In this document: piece after piece, positions 34,482 through 42,464 of the stretch | Position numbering within the stretch: position 1 is the first letter of the stretch | Layout of the letters: each line of letters begins with the position of its first letter | Assembly (NCBI RefSeq): GCF_014644435.1 | Contig: NZ_BMKR01000016.1 | Span: 62,001-126,000, forward strand | Direction: 5' to 3' | Source: Paenibacillus albidus | Lineage (GTDB): Bacteria > Bacillota > Bacilli > Paenibacillales > Paenibacillaceae | DNA: 64,000 nucleotides | The notes under the pieces: model-generated | Seen by the model: the letters and a program-made list of their open reading frames with translations, nothing else | The model's database searches: none | Told to the model about the DNA's origin: nothing | Position numbers and translations under genes: made by a program

Positions 34482-34765
34482 AAAAAACCGCAGACGGTAT
34501 CTGCGGTTTGGTAGCTACAGCTCCGCCTCAACCTCCCTGAAAAGATAGCGCAACACGCTGCTTCCCGGCTTGTGCCAAAAAAGCAGTGTGACAGTTCCGT
34601 GCCTGTTCGGCAACGGCCCCAACCCGCACCGCTGTGAGAGCGGCGGTGCGGGTTTCGGCGGATATCCCTTTCGGCAGCGATTCACAGACGGCTCTTGAAC
34701 GTCTCCACGCGCTTACTCTTCATATCCGCGACCTCTACCTCACCGGATGTGATGAGGCTATCTTT
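34482..34765 (-). ncRNA. Lysine riboswitch (L box) with terminator
   Basis: Read on the minus strand. The P1 stem pairs AAAGATAGC (34765-34757) with GCTATCTTT (34549-34541), enclosing a ~225-nt aptamer. It holds the conserved L-box elements GGTGAGGTAGAGGTCGCG, GAAGAGTAAGCG, GTCTGTGAA and GCCGAAAGG/GCCGAA, and a 12-bp GC-rich arm (CCGCACCGC/GCGGTGCGG). The expression platform ends in terminator AAACCGCAG/CTGCGGTTT followed by TTTTTG (34509-34482), ~93 nt before the permease start. Lysine binding should favour this terminator. Confidence 0.93.
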
Positions 34766-34803
34766 GAAACTTGCTTCATTCGTTTATAAACACAACAGAA
34801 ATT

Positions 34804-34832
34804 AGTATAAAGCAACTTGTGTACCCAGGCAA
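34804..34832 (-). promoter_or_regulatory. SigA-type promoter of the lysine riboswitch/permease
   Basis: On the minus strand: TTGCCT (34832-34827), a 17-nt spacer and TATACT (34809-34804). The transcript would start about 30 nt before the aptamer. Confidence 0.75.
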
Positions 34833-34855
34833 TGACAAATAACGGAAGGCTTATA

Positions 34856-35992
34856 TTAATTGCGGCGGCGTTCAGACATTTGCTGCCAGACGGTGCCCGC
34901 AGCCTCTTCACCGGAAGCAATCCGCTCCAAAGCCATTCTGGCCTGCAGGCCAACCTCGAATTCAGGATCATCTGCTGCCAGCGTCAGCGCATCCTGAGCT
35001 TCGGCTGTGCCGACCTCATACAGGAAGCGGGCTGCCCGCCAGCGGACCAGCTTGCTGCTGTCGCCGAGCGCCGCTGTCATCACCGGGGTGGCGGCAGGGT
35101 CGCCGATGTCGGAGAGAGTATCGCCCGCAGTCCGCCGCACGGCGGGGGCGCTGTCCGCCATCGCTTCGTAGAGCAGCTCCATCGCTTCAGGGGTGCGCAG
35201 ATCGCCCAGGTAGACCACAGCCAGCCTGCGGATCTGCAGCTTGGCATCATGCAGCGCGGCAGCAAGCTCCGGCAGCAGCTCTGCCGTTGGTGCAAGATCC
35301 TCCAGCGCAGCGTAGCGCATGCGCCAGTCCGCGCTCTTCAGGTCTCGCAGCAGCTCTTCCTGGGACCGCTTGTGCCGCTGCTCGACGAACTCGCCGGCGG
35401 TTCCGTGCGCAATGGCTTGCTGCACGAGGGAGTCGAGGCGTTCCTGCGGATACGCCGCTTCCAGCTCCTGCTCCACCTCGCGGGCGATCTCCGCGGGCTC
35501 GCCGTAGCGCACGCCGTAGTCGGTGAGCTTGCGCTCCTTGATCATCACGGCGCTGGCCACATCGGTCACCGCTTTGGTGAAGCGGCTCGCAAGTGCAATA
35601 CGCTCTTCCTTTGCGCCGGTCTTGACCCGGATCTGAATCGGAATGCCGCGGAACATCTGCACGAACACCTGGGCTTCGCCGAAATGCGCTCCCGCATGCT
35701 CATCGGTCAGGTTGAGGTCGTCGGCCAGTCCTTCTCCGCTGCCGAAACGGCTTTGGACCTCGCGCAGAATGGCCGCCCAGTCGGCGCTGCCCTTGCGTTC
35801 CAGCGCCGCGAAATCGGCGGCATGGTAGATGCTGGTGACGCCCGGAATGCTCAGCATATCCCGCGCCCAGGCAGGGGCGGAACGCTGGCTCTCAGGCGTG
35901 TAGGTACGGCGGATGCCCGGCTCCAGACTTTCGTCTAGATGAAGCTTCATCGTATTTGGACTTGGCGTCGGTTCTATAAATGTAATCTTCAT
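34856..35992 (-). CDS. CvfC-like conserved virulence factor C family protein (Nfu_N domain plus HEAT repeats)
   Basis: A 378-residue cytosolic protein. Residues ~1-90 form a Nfu/NifU N-terminal-type domain (FIEPTPSPNTMKLHLDESL, LSIPGVTSIYHAADFAALER). A middle domain is shared with the CvfC family (FRGIPIQIRVKTG, LTDYGVRYG). From ~225 on there are HEAT/PBS-type helical repeats (DWRMRYAALEDLA, LQIRRLAVVYLGDL, APAVRRTAGDTLSDIGD, KLVRWRAARFLYEVG). Staphylococcal CvfC was named from a virulence screen; its molecular role is not settled. GAGGGGGAG precedes the ATG at 35992. It is monocistronic and divergent from the metallo-hydrolase gene. Confidence 0.88.
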   Translation of the reverse strand: MKITFIEPTPSPNTMKLHLDESLEPGIRRTYTPESQRSAPAWARDMLSIPGVTSIYHAADFAALERKGSADWAAILREVQSRFGSGEGLADDLNLTDEHAGAHFGEAQVFVQMFRGIPIQIRVKTGAKEERIALASRFTKAVTDVASAVMIKERKLTDYGVRYGEPAEIAREVEQELEAAYPQERLDSLVQQAIAHGTAGEFVEQRHKRSQEELLRDLKSADWRMRYAALEDLAPTAELLPELAAALHDAKLQIRRLAVVYLGDLRTPEAMELLYEAMADSAPAVRRTAGDTLSDIGDPAATPVMTAALGDSSKLVRWRAARFLYEVGTAEAQDALTLAADDPEFEVGLQARMALERIASGEEAAGTVWQQMSERRRN

Positions 35993-36233
35993 ACGTGCTC
36001 CCCCTCATTTACGGCTGTGCACCGCTGTCTTTATCCGCATTTTACCTCATATCCTGTCCCGAACACAAAGCAGTGCGGGGGAATGCTGCGCTTAATTCGA
36101 ATTTTAAACGGGTAAAAGTTGTATGATAAGGATGGCATCACTGACCACAGGTATCCGTTGCCGTGAATAAGACAAGGATAAGGAATAGCAGATGGATACC
36201 GGCCGGAAACCTTTTTAAAGGAGAGAGATTGTC

Positions 36234-37229
36234 ATGCCCAAGATCCGTTACAATAATATAGATAATGTCAGTACCGATAAAACGTTAAAACAAATTCGTC
36301 AGTGGCGGGAGGAACGCCGCCGCAAGCGCAAGGATTATTCATATAGAGTACCCAATGTTCCGCCCAGACTTTCCTATTTGGCCGATAACCGGCTGGAAAC
36401 TACCATTACCTGGATTGGACACTCGACGTTTTTTCTCCAATATGAAGGGATGAATATTATTACCGACCCGATCTGGGCCGGAAGGCTGGGGGTGGAGAAA
36501 AGAATCGGACCGCCGGGAATCCCGCTGGCAGAAATGCCGCCGATTGATCTGATCCTGATCTCGCATTCGCACTACGATCACCTGCACATCGCCTCCATCC
36601 GCAAATTGTACCGGGCGGAGACCCGAATTATTGTCCCGGTCGGGCTGAAGCGAAAAATGCTCCGCAAAGGCTTCCGCAACTGCGAGGAAATGCAGTGGTG
36701 GGAGGAGCTGACGCTCTCGAACATCAAGCTGTCCTTTGTGCCGACCCAGCACTGGTCACGCCGCACGCCTTTCGATACTAACACTTCGCATTGGGGCGGG
36801 TATGTGCTGGAACCGGCGCTGCCGCAGAACCATCCGGCGGCTGACGGCGGCGGTGAGAAGCACAAGCTGCCGCCTAATCTGTATTTTGCCGGGGACAGCG
36901 GTTATTTTCCCGGCTTCAAAGAGATTGGAAGCCGCTTTAAGGTCCACGTTGCCCTGATGCCGATTGGCGCTTACGAGCCGGAATGGTTCATGACCTCACA
37001 GCATGTGAACCCCGAGGAGGCGGTGCAGGCCTTCATCGATGTTGGCGCAGAGCTGATGATCCCGATGCATTTCGGAACCTTCAGGCTGGCCGACGATACG
37101 GCGCGGGAAGCTTTGGACCGGATGGAGATCGCCCGGGCCGGGCACGGGCTGGCGCAAGAACAGATTCGTACGCTGGATTATGGCGAAACACTGATTGTCC
37201 ATCCTGAGGCTAGATCGGAGGGGCAATGA
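36234..37229 (+). CDS. MBL-fold metallo-hydrolase (UlaG/NAPE-PLD-like)
   Basis: A 331-residue cytosolic metallo-beta-lactamase-fold protein. A basic N-terminus (REERRRKRKDYS) is followed by ITWIGHSTFFLQYEGMNIIT and the metal-binding motif SHSHYDHLH (His111, His113, Asp115, His116). Further ligands lie in PTQHWSRR, YFAGDSGYFPGF and IPMHFGTFRLAD. These match the group containing NAPE-PLD and UlaG-like lactonases/phosphodiesterases. The substrate is unknown. AGGAGAGAG precedes the ATG at 36234. It is probably transcribed alone; the ABC-F gene begins 107 nt downstream with its own leader. Confidence 0.9.
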   Translation: MPKIRYNNIDNVSTDKTLKQIRQWREERRRKRKDYSYRVPNVPPRLSYLADNRLETTITWIGHSTFFLQYEGMNIITDPIWAGRLGVEKRIGPPGIPLAEMPPIDLILISHSHYDHLHIASIRKLYRAETRIIVPVGLKRKMLRKGFRNCEEMQWWEELTLSNIKLSFVPTQHWSRRTPFDTNTSHWGGYVLEPALPQNHPAADGGGEKHKLPPNLYFAGDSGYFPGFKEIGSRFKVHVALMPIGAYEPEWFMTSQHVNPEEAVQAFIDVGAELMIPMHFGTFRLADDTAREALDRMEIARAGHGLAQEQIRTLDYGETLIVHPEARSEGQ

Positions 37230-37336
37230 GGAAGAAACTGCGCATACCTGTTGGAATAGGCTATTTTACGGGCTATTGGCCGTGATTTTATGCTATAATG
37301 AGCCGGAACCCTAAGTGAAAAGGATGGTAATGCTTA

Positions 37337-38962
37337 ATGATTAGTACAAGCGGCGTAACACTCCGCTACGGAAAACGCGCACTTTTTGAGGACGTAAACA
37401 TAAAATTCACACCAGGTAACTGTTACGGTCTGATTGGTGCCAATGGTGCCGGCAAATCAACCTTTCTAAAAATTCTGTCGGGAGAGATTGAATCGAACTC
37501 CGGTGATGTTCATATCACACCGGGAGAACGGCTCGCTGTCCTTAAGCAGAATCACTTTGAATACGACGAGTTCCCGGTGCTGGAGACAGTGATTATGGGG
37601 CATACCCGCCTCTATGAAATCATGAAAGAAAAAGATGCCTTGTATGCCAAAAGCGACTTCTCCGAAGCCGACGGCCTGCGTGCCGGTGAGCTGGAGGGCG
37701 AATTCGCCGAGCTGAACGGCTGGGATGCCGAGCCGGATGCTGCGGCGATGCTGATTGGCCTCGGGATTATGCGCGAGCTGCATGACAAGACCATGTCTGA
37801 ACTCAGCGGCAATGAAAAGGTGAGGGTGCTCCTGGCCCAAGCCCTGTTCGGGCGTCCAAACAACCTGCTGCTCGATGAGCCTACCAACCACTTGGATCTT
37901 GAATCCATTGGCTGGCTGGAGAACTTCCTTATGGACTATGAAGGCACTGTTATTGTCGTATCCCATGACCGTCACTTCCTGAACAAAGTATGTACGCATA
38001 TCGCAGACATTGATTTTGGCAAAATTCAGATGTATGTCGGCAACTACGATTTCTGGTACGAGTCCAGTCAGCTGGCCCAAGCCCTGCAGCGGGATTCGAA
38101 TAAGAAAAAGGAAGACAAGATCAAGGAATTGCAGGCCTTTATCCAGCGTTTCTCGGCCAATGCGTCCAAATCCAAACAGGCGACTTCACGTAAGAAGCAG
38201 CTGGAGAAAATTACACTGGAGGACATCCGTCCGTCCAACCGGAAATATCCGTTCCTCAACTTTAAGCCTGAGCGCGAAGCCGGTAAGCAATTGCTGACCA
38301 TTAGCGGCCTCAGCAAAGCGGTTGACGGCGAGAAGATGCTGGATGAAATCAGCTTTGTGGTGAACAAAGGCGACAAGATTGCTTTTGTGGGACCATACTC
38401 CCAGCCGAAATCTCTGTTGTTTGACGTGATTATGGGGGAGAAGGAAGCGGATGCCGGAGAATATGCATGGGGGGTAACCACTACCCAGGCGTATTTCCCG
38501 AAAGACAACTCCAAATATTTTGACGGTGTGGAAATGAATCTGGTGGAATGGCTGCGCCAGTATTCCAAGGACCAGGATGAGACCTTCCTGCGCGGATTCC
38601 TGGGCCGGATGCTGTTTGCCGGGGAGGAAGCCTTGAAGAAGGCTAGTGTTTTGTCAGGGGGCGAGAAAGTTCGCTGCATGCTGGCCAAAATGATGCTGAA
38701 CGGCGCAAACGTGCTTGTGTTCGATGAACCGACCAATCACTTGGATCTGGAATCCATCACGGCGCTGAACAACGGGCTGATCGATTTCGACGGCACCATT
38801 TTGTTCACTTCGCATGACCATCAGTTCATTCAGACGATTGCCAACCGGATTATCGAGATTACTCCAAACGGCTTGATCGACCGTTCGATGAGCTATGATG
38901 AATACCTGGAGAATCCCGAAATCAAGGAATTGCGCCAGCGTATGTATCCTGTAGAAGTATAA
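37337..38962 (+). CDS. ABC-F family ATPase (YkpA/YbiT-like)
   Basis: A 541-residue soluble protein with two ABC cassettes and no membrane segments. Cassette 1: Walker A GANGAGKST (~34-42), signature LSGNEKVRV, Walker B LLLDEPTNHLD. Cassette 2: Walker A is degenerate (GPYSQPKS, ~357-364), while the signature LSGGEKVRC and Walker B LVFDEPTNHLD are intact. A charged linker (KKKEDKIKELQAF...) joins them. The family acts on ribosomes in translation control or antibiotic protection. This branch has a weakened second P-loop also in B. subtilis YkpA (from memory). AAGGATGG precedes the ATG. A terminator follows. Confidence 0.92.
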   Translation: MISTSGVTLRYGKRALFEDVNIKFTPGNCYGLIGANGAGKSTFLKILSGEIESNSGDVHITPGERLAVLKQNHFEYDEFPVLETVIMGHTRLYEIMKEKDALYAKSDFSEADGLRAGELEGEFAELNGWDAEPDAAAMLIGLGIMRELHDKTMSELSGNEKVRVLLAQALFGRPNNLLLDEPTNHLDLESIGWLENFLMDYEGTVIVVSHDRHFLNKVCTHIADIDFGKIQMYVGNYDFWYESSQLAQALQRDSNKKKEDKIKELQAFIQRFSANASKSKQATSRKKQLEKITLEDIRPSNRKYPFLNFKPEREAGKQLLTISGLSKAVDGEKMLDEISFVVNKGDKIAFVGPYSQPKSLLFDVIMGEKEADAGEYAWGVTTTQAYFPKDNSKYFDGVEMNLVEWLRQYSKDQDETFLRGFLGRMLFAGEEALKKASVLSGGEKVRCMLAKMMLNGANVLVFDEPTNHLDLESITALNNGLIDFDGTILFTSHDHQFIQTIANRIIEITPNGLIDRSMSYDEYLENPEIKELRQRMYPVEV

Positions 38963-38985
38963 CCGACATCTGAATATAAATAAGA

Positions 38986-39025
38986 AACGGCTGCGTCTTC
39001 CCTAAGGAATAACGCAGCCGTTCTT
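38986..39025. terminator. Bidirectional terminator after ABC-F gene
   Basis: AACGGCTGCGT (38986-38996) pairs with ACGCAGCCGTT (39012-39022), then CTTTGG. It can also serve the convergent small gene at 39053. Confidence 0.8.
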
Positions 39026-39052
39026 TGGTGTGGGGCTTCAAAATTAGCTGAT

Positions 39053-39241
39053 TTAGGACCCGCCGGTACGGCGGCGCTGATTATTGGGCTTTTTGTTGTT
39101 TTGGCTTTTTAACGGTTTGGCGGAACCGGCCTGAAATGTAGAGCCGGGTTTGGCTGAAGACTGCTGTTTCTTCTGCTCCAGCTTTTTGCGGATGGCATCG
39201 GCCAAATTAACTTTTGGTTTTTCGTTGTTCTCGGTCATCAT
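39053..39241 (-). CDS. Small basic, low-complexity protein, unknown function
   Basis: A 62-residue protein rich in Lys, Gln, Asn and Ser. An N-terminal helix (NLADAIRKKLEQKKQQ) is followed by a disordered basic tail ending QRRRTGGS. The start is supported by a textbook box AAAGGAGGTAAC directly before ATGATG; 39241 or the next codon 39238 may be used. No family recognised; composition suggests RNA or DNA binding, but that is inference only. It is convergent with the ABC-F gene and divergent from the CDF gene. Confidence 0.75.
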   Translation of the reverse strand: MMTENNEKPKVNLADAIRKKLEQKKQQSSAKPGSTFQAGSAKPLKSQNNKKPNNQRRRTGGS

Positions 39242-39388
39242 GTTACCTCCTTTGAAGCAAGTCCTTGGCTTTATTCTAAAGGTTTTTAAATGCGGCTACA
39301 AGGGCAAGAATAAATGAAAGCAATGTTTGCCGGACTGTGCGGGGGTGGTAATCATAAGTAATGGCAACAACAGGGGGAGTGGCTGGTT

Positions 39389-40258
39389 ATGGCGGATATT
39401 TACGAAGATATACGAAAAGGCGAAAGAGGGGCCTGGATCAGCATTGGAGCTTATCTGATCCTGTCTTCTTTTAAGCTGGTGTGCGGCTATTGGTTTGCTT
39501 CGAGTGCGCTGCTGGCCGATGGCTTCAACAATCTGACAGATATTGTGGCTTCGGTGGCTGTATTGATCGGCCTGCGCATTTCGCGGAAACCGCCTGACGC
39601 CGATCATGCTTACGGGCATTTTCGTGCCGAGACGGTGGCGGCGCTGCTCGCATCTTTTATTATGGCCATGGTGGGAATTCAGGTAATTATTGAGGCCGTC
39701 CGTTCCATGTTCGAGGAGAGCAAGGGAATTCCGCAGATCTGGTCCGCCGGCGTAGCCTTGATCTGTGCCGTAGCTATGCTGGGTGTCTATGGGTATAACA
39801 AAAGACTGGCCCGGCAGATTAACAACAGTGCGCTGATGGCTGCGGCCAAGGATAACTTCTCCGATGCCATGGTGAGCATAGGGGCTGCCATCGGGATTAT
39901 AGGGGCCCAGTTTGGTCTGCCGTGGGTCGACTCTGCGGCTGCGGTGCTGGTGGGTTTGCTGATTCTCAAAACGGCCTGGGATATTTTCCGGGATTCCACC
40001 TACCGGCTGACCGACGGGTTTGATGAGGACCGGCTGCTGGATTTGCGCAGTACCATCGCCCGTACACCCGGTGTGGAGAATATTAAAGATATGAAGGCAC
40101 GTGTACATGGTAATCATGTTCTGGTGGATGTCATTGTGGAGGTGGATGCCGATCTTACTGTAATGGAAGGACATGACATCAGCGAGTCGATTGAAGAACG
40201 GATGCGCACCCTGCATAATACGATGAATGTACAGGTTCATATCGAACCTAAGTCGTAA
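39389..40258 (+). CDS. Cation diffusion facilitator family exporter, probably Mn(II)
   Basis: A 289-residue CDF transporter with six predicted membrane segments and a C-terminal cytosolic domain (~210-289) with GVENIKDMKARVHGNHVLVDV and HDISESIEERM. The metal site residues are NxxxD in segment 2 (LADGFNNLTDIVAS) and DxxxD in segment 5 (KDNFSDAMVS). That N-D-D-D set is described for manganese-type CDFs, whereas zinc exporters use H/D-D, so Mn2+ is inferred. The DADHAYGHFRAETV loop is conserved family-wide. ATG 39389 follows GGGGGAG. It uses the proton gradient to remove excess metal. Confidence 0.9.
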   Translation: MADIYEDIRKGERGAWISIGAYLILSSFKLVCGYWFASSALLADGFNNLTDIVASVAVLIGLRISRKPPDADHAYGHFRAETVAALLASFIMAMVGIQVIIEAVRSMFEESKGIPQIWSAGVALICAVAMLGVYGYNKRLARQINNSALMAAAKDNFSDAMVSIGAAIGIIGAQFGLPWVDSAAAVLVGLLILKTAWDIFRDSTYRLTDGFDEDRLLDLRSTIARTPGVENIKDMKARVHGNHVLVDVIVEVDADLTVMEGHDISESIEERMRTLHNTMNVQVHIEPKS

Positions 40259-40472
40259 GACACCGGACTGTATTTCCAATTTATTGAATTTAAAACCAAA
40301 TGCAAGGAGAAATCAAGACTATAGACCTGTATTTTCCCATAAGTTGGCAAGCTTTTTTATGAAATTTGGGGCATGTTCCATATCCCGGGCAGGCCTATAA
40401 TGAGGGCAGAAAGCAACAAGCGTTGCGCGCACCTTTGTTGGATTTCTCAATAAGCTTGTTCGGGGGAACGGA

Positions 40473-41303
40473 ATGATCAACTCACATAAGCAACTTACCA
40501 GAGCACTATTGGTCTCAGCCGCAATTGCCGTTAACTTTGGAATGTTCAATCAGCCGTCGGCCTTTGCCGATTCGGCCCCTTCCAATACAGCAGCGACATC
40601 TGCACAAACAGCCATCATTGAGTCATCAGTGCGGCTTCGCGGGGCACCGTCCACCAGCGGAGAATTCATGAAGTACTTGAAAAAAGGCGAGATAGTGACT
40701 ATTCTTGAGAAGACGAATAGTTATTGGTATAAAGTAAAAACTTCGAATGGGGATATCGGATTTACAAGCTCCGGAGACCGGTATATTTCGCTTCAAACCG
40801 GCAGTGGAAGTCCGGCACCGGCGCCATCGGTCCCGGCACCAGCGCCTTCGGCACCTTCCCAATCCGCAGTTATTGAACGTGTCATTACCGCTGGCATGGG
40901 GTATCTTGGCACACCGTATGAATTCGGTTCAAGCCGCAGCAGCACAAGCACCTTTGACTGCTCGGATTTTATCAGGCAAATTTTTCTTGATGCAGCGAAT
41001 CTGAAGCTGCCTGCCGATTCACGGCAGCAAGGAGATTGGGTGAAGCAGAACAGTGCAGCGATTCAGGATATTTCCGGTCTGAAACGCGGAGATCTGATGT
41101 TCTTCATGAGCTACAGAGGCAGCTCGGCATCCGCTTATGCGGGCGTGAACAAGTCTACGGCCAGAATCACGCATGTAGCGATGTATCTGGGAGATGGACA
41201 GATTCTGCATACTTATTCCGCGTCTTCCGGTGGGGTAAGGGTAGATAAACTAAGCGCTTCTTGGATGAATCGATTCCTTTACGGGGGTTCGGTCATCCGC
41301 TAA
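40473..41303 (+). CDS. SH3-domain NlpC/P60 peptidoglycan endopeptidase
   Basis: A 276-residue exported enzyme. Signal peptide is ~1-31 (cut near AFADS). A bacterial SH3 domain (~50-105: SSVRLRGAPSTSGEFMKYL, WYKVKTSNGDIGF) follows, then a Pro/Ala/Ser linker (~108-128) and the NlpC/P60 catalytic domain to the end. The catalytic Cys is in TFDCSDFIRQIF and the His in ITHVAMYLGDGQILHTY; LKRGDLMFF is conserved. It cleaves stem peptides in the cell wall during growth or separation. A TATAAT box at 40396-40401 is a possible -10. It ends before a perfect 18-bp stem-loop. It resembles the truncated gene at the window start. Confidence 0.94.
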   Translation: MINSHKQLTRALLVSAAIAVNFGMFNQPSAFADSAPSNTAATSAQTAIIESSVRLRGAPSTSGEFMKYLKKGEIVTILEKTNSYWYKVKTSNGDIGFTSSGDRYISLQTGSGSPAPAPSVPAPAPSAPSQSAVIERVITAGMGYLGTPYEFGSSRSSTSTFDCSDFIRQIFLDAANLKLPADSRQQGDWVKQNSAAIQDISGLKRGDLMFFMSYRGSSASAYAGVNKSTARITHVAMYLGDGQILHTYSASSGGVRVDKLSASWMNRFLYGGSVIR

Positions 41304-41379
41304 CATATACAAAATTTTGTTTTAAGAAGCGACAGCAGCACAAGTTTGTGACGGGTGAATAGGGCGGGCTTTATCGTGG

Positions 41380-41422
41380 GGCTATCCCTTCAGTAGAAAT
41401 GTCTACTGAAGGGATAGCCTTT
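41380..41422 (+). terminator. Terminator after the NlpC/P60 gene
   Basis: A perfect 18-bp stem, 41380-41397 with 41402-41419 (GGCTATCCCTTCAGTAGA and its complement), loop AATG, tail TTTCC. Confidence 0.85.
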
Positions 41423-41441
41423 CCTGCGTTAGGGAATCTGA

Positions 41442-41485
41442 AAAAAGGCTGAACCTGACGAAATGAATCGTCGGGTCCAGCCTTT
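41442..41485 (-). terminator. Terminator of the secreted-protein gene on the minus strand
   Basis: AAAGGCTG...GACGA pairs with TCGTC...CAGCCTTT (41444-41462 and 41468-41485). On the minus strand the stem is followed by TTTTTT, so it serves the gene at 41544-41957. Confidence 0.8.
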
Positions 41486-41543
41486 GGATTATGTACGCCT
41501 CACTGGAGGACGTAGCTTTGCTTAGAACGAGGTATAAGAAATC

Positions 41544-41957
41544 TTATGGGTTGATTACATAAGCAGAGGCTGGAACCTTGATCCATGCTTTTCCAAGCCA
41601 GGTGTAGATTTCTCTCCATTCGTTGCCCCATGTGTCAGTCATTACTACACCTGTAGTATCGATAGTTTGCGCACTAAGCCAGCCGGCTGGAGCAGCAGTG
41701 CTGTTCATGGAGAAGTGGAACGCTGCCAATTTGGTAATAATGATTTGCGGTGTAGCCGGTTTGAGGTCTTCAGGTGTGATCACAGTTTCGAACTCAGCAT
41801 AAGTGGTTTTTGTTACAGTTGCCGGTGCTTCTGTAGCAGTAGTTCCTGGTGCAGGAGTGGGTGTAGCAGTTCCTGTTGTTACCTCTGCTGCGGATGCGGA
41901 TGCTGCGATGGAAGCCATAAGGCCAACTGCTACTGTAAAACTTGCTATTTTTTTCAT
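41544..41957 (-). CDS. Secreted protein with Thr/Pro/Ala-rich linker, unknown function
   Basis: A 137-residue exported protein. Signal peptide is ~1-23 (KKIASFTVAVGLMASIAASA, cut after ASA), followed by a low-complexity Thr/Pro/Ala linker (~24-47) and a ~85-residue C-terminal domain with many Trp (AGWLSAQTID, WGNEWREIYTWLGKAWIKV). The repeated W-x-x-Y/W pattern suggests a small SH3-like or wall-binding fold; no family is recognised. AGGAGG lies properly before the ATG at 41957. It has its own T-tailed terminator, so it is a single-gene unit. Confidence 0.82.
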   Translation of the reverse strand: MKKIASFTVAVGLMASIAASASAAEVTTGTATPTPAPGTTATEAPATVTKTTYAEFETVITPEDLKPATPQIIITKLAAFHFSMNSTAAPAGWLSAQTIDTTGVVMTDTWGNEWREIYTWLGKAWIKVPASAYVINP

Positions 41958-42082
41958 TTGTGTTCCTCCTAATAGTGGTTTGCGGCTTAGCGAATATTAC
42001 CAAGCTCATTGATTGCTAATATCCTAGTAAACATAAAATGGGCACTATGAACCAATCCCTTTAAAATTTTTTATTTTCGAAA

Positions 42083-42111
42083 GTGACAACCTTATGGGAA
42101 AGGCCTATACT
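42083..42111 (+). promoter_or_regulatory. SigA-type promoter in the 41958-42296 gap
   Basis: GTGACA (42083-42088), a 17-nt spacer and TATACT (42106-42111). No annotated-size gene follows on this strand for over 500 nt; only a 14-codon frame and a hairpin do. Confidence 0.65.
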
Positions 42112-42165
42112 TTCAGCATAATGCATAGGATACTGCATAGAGAGGAGGTTCAGGAGGAGGGGGAT

Positions 42166-42210
42166 TTGGAGCTGCTGCACGCGTTGTTTGGGATGTTCTT
42201 TTTTATCTAA
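42166..42210 (+). CDS. Possible 14-residue hydrophobic mini-ORF
   Basis: A TTG start after the strong box GGAGGAGGGGG encodes MELLHALFGMFFFI and stops with TAA. Promoter upstream (42083-42111) and a stem-loop downstream (42222-42256) would make a transcript of about 140 nt. A small membrane peptide, a leader peptide or a non-coding RNA are all possible. The unusual double Shine-Dalgarno stretch (AGAGGAGG and GGAGGAGGGGG) argues for translation. Confidence 0.35.
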   Translation: MELLHALFGMFFFI

Positions 42211-42221
42211 TTACATATTAA

Positions 42222-42257
42222 TAGCCCGCTTATCCAGGAATATGGAAAACGGGCTGT
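42222..42257. terminator. Stem-loop between mini-unit and DUF1328 gene
   Basis: TAGCCCG (42222-42228) pairs with CGGGCTG (42250-42256), with a long, partly paired loop, followed by TCTTTA on the + strand. It may end the mini-unit and the convergent DUF1328 gene. Confidence 0.45.
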
Positions 42258-42296
42258 CTTTAGCAAGCGAATGTGCTGCTTAATTGTACTTGAAAG

Positions 42297-42464
42297 TTAC
42301 ATAGACCTGCCTTTGCGCCCCATGAAGAGCGAAACCACAAAAAGCACCAGAAAGATAAAAAAGAGTACTTTGGCAATGCCTGCAGCGGCAGCCACCAAAT
42401 TAAAGAACCCGAAGATACCGGCGATTAGAGCAATAACAAGCAGGATTACAGACCAACGTAACAT
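42297..42464 (-). CDS. DUF1328 (YtjA-like) small membrane protein
   Basis: A 55-residue protein beginning MLRWSVILLVIALIAGIFGF and ending in MGRKGRSM. It has two hydrophobic helices: residues ~4-20 and ~27-48 with LFFIFLVLFVVSLF. The LRW start, the GxFGF motif and the AAGIAKVLF segment match the DUF1328 family of small stress-related membrane proteins. AAAGGATGATC precedes the ATG at 42464. It lies in a neighbourhood of stress proteins (DUF948, YflT-like, Rsb/SigB). The gene is short enough to be skipped by length-limited gene calling. Confidence 0.85.
   Translation of the reverse strand: MLRWSVILLVIALIAGIFGFFNLVAAAAGIAKVLFFIFLVLFVVSLFMGRKGRSM

Noticed and set aside
34817..35938. 373-residue plus-strand frame opposite the CvfC-like gene
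   Set aside because: Antisense shadow; the minus strand has conserved domains and a good ribosome binding site.
39296..40279. 327-residue minus-strand frame opposite the CDF gene
   Set aside because: Antisense shadow of a well-conserved transporter.
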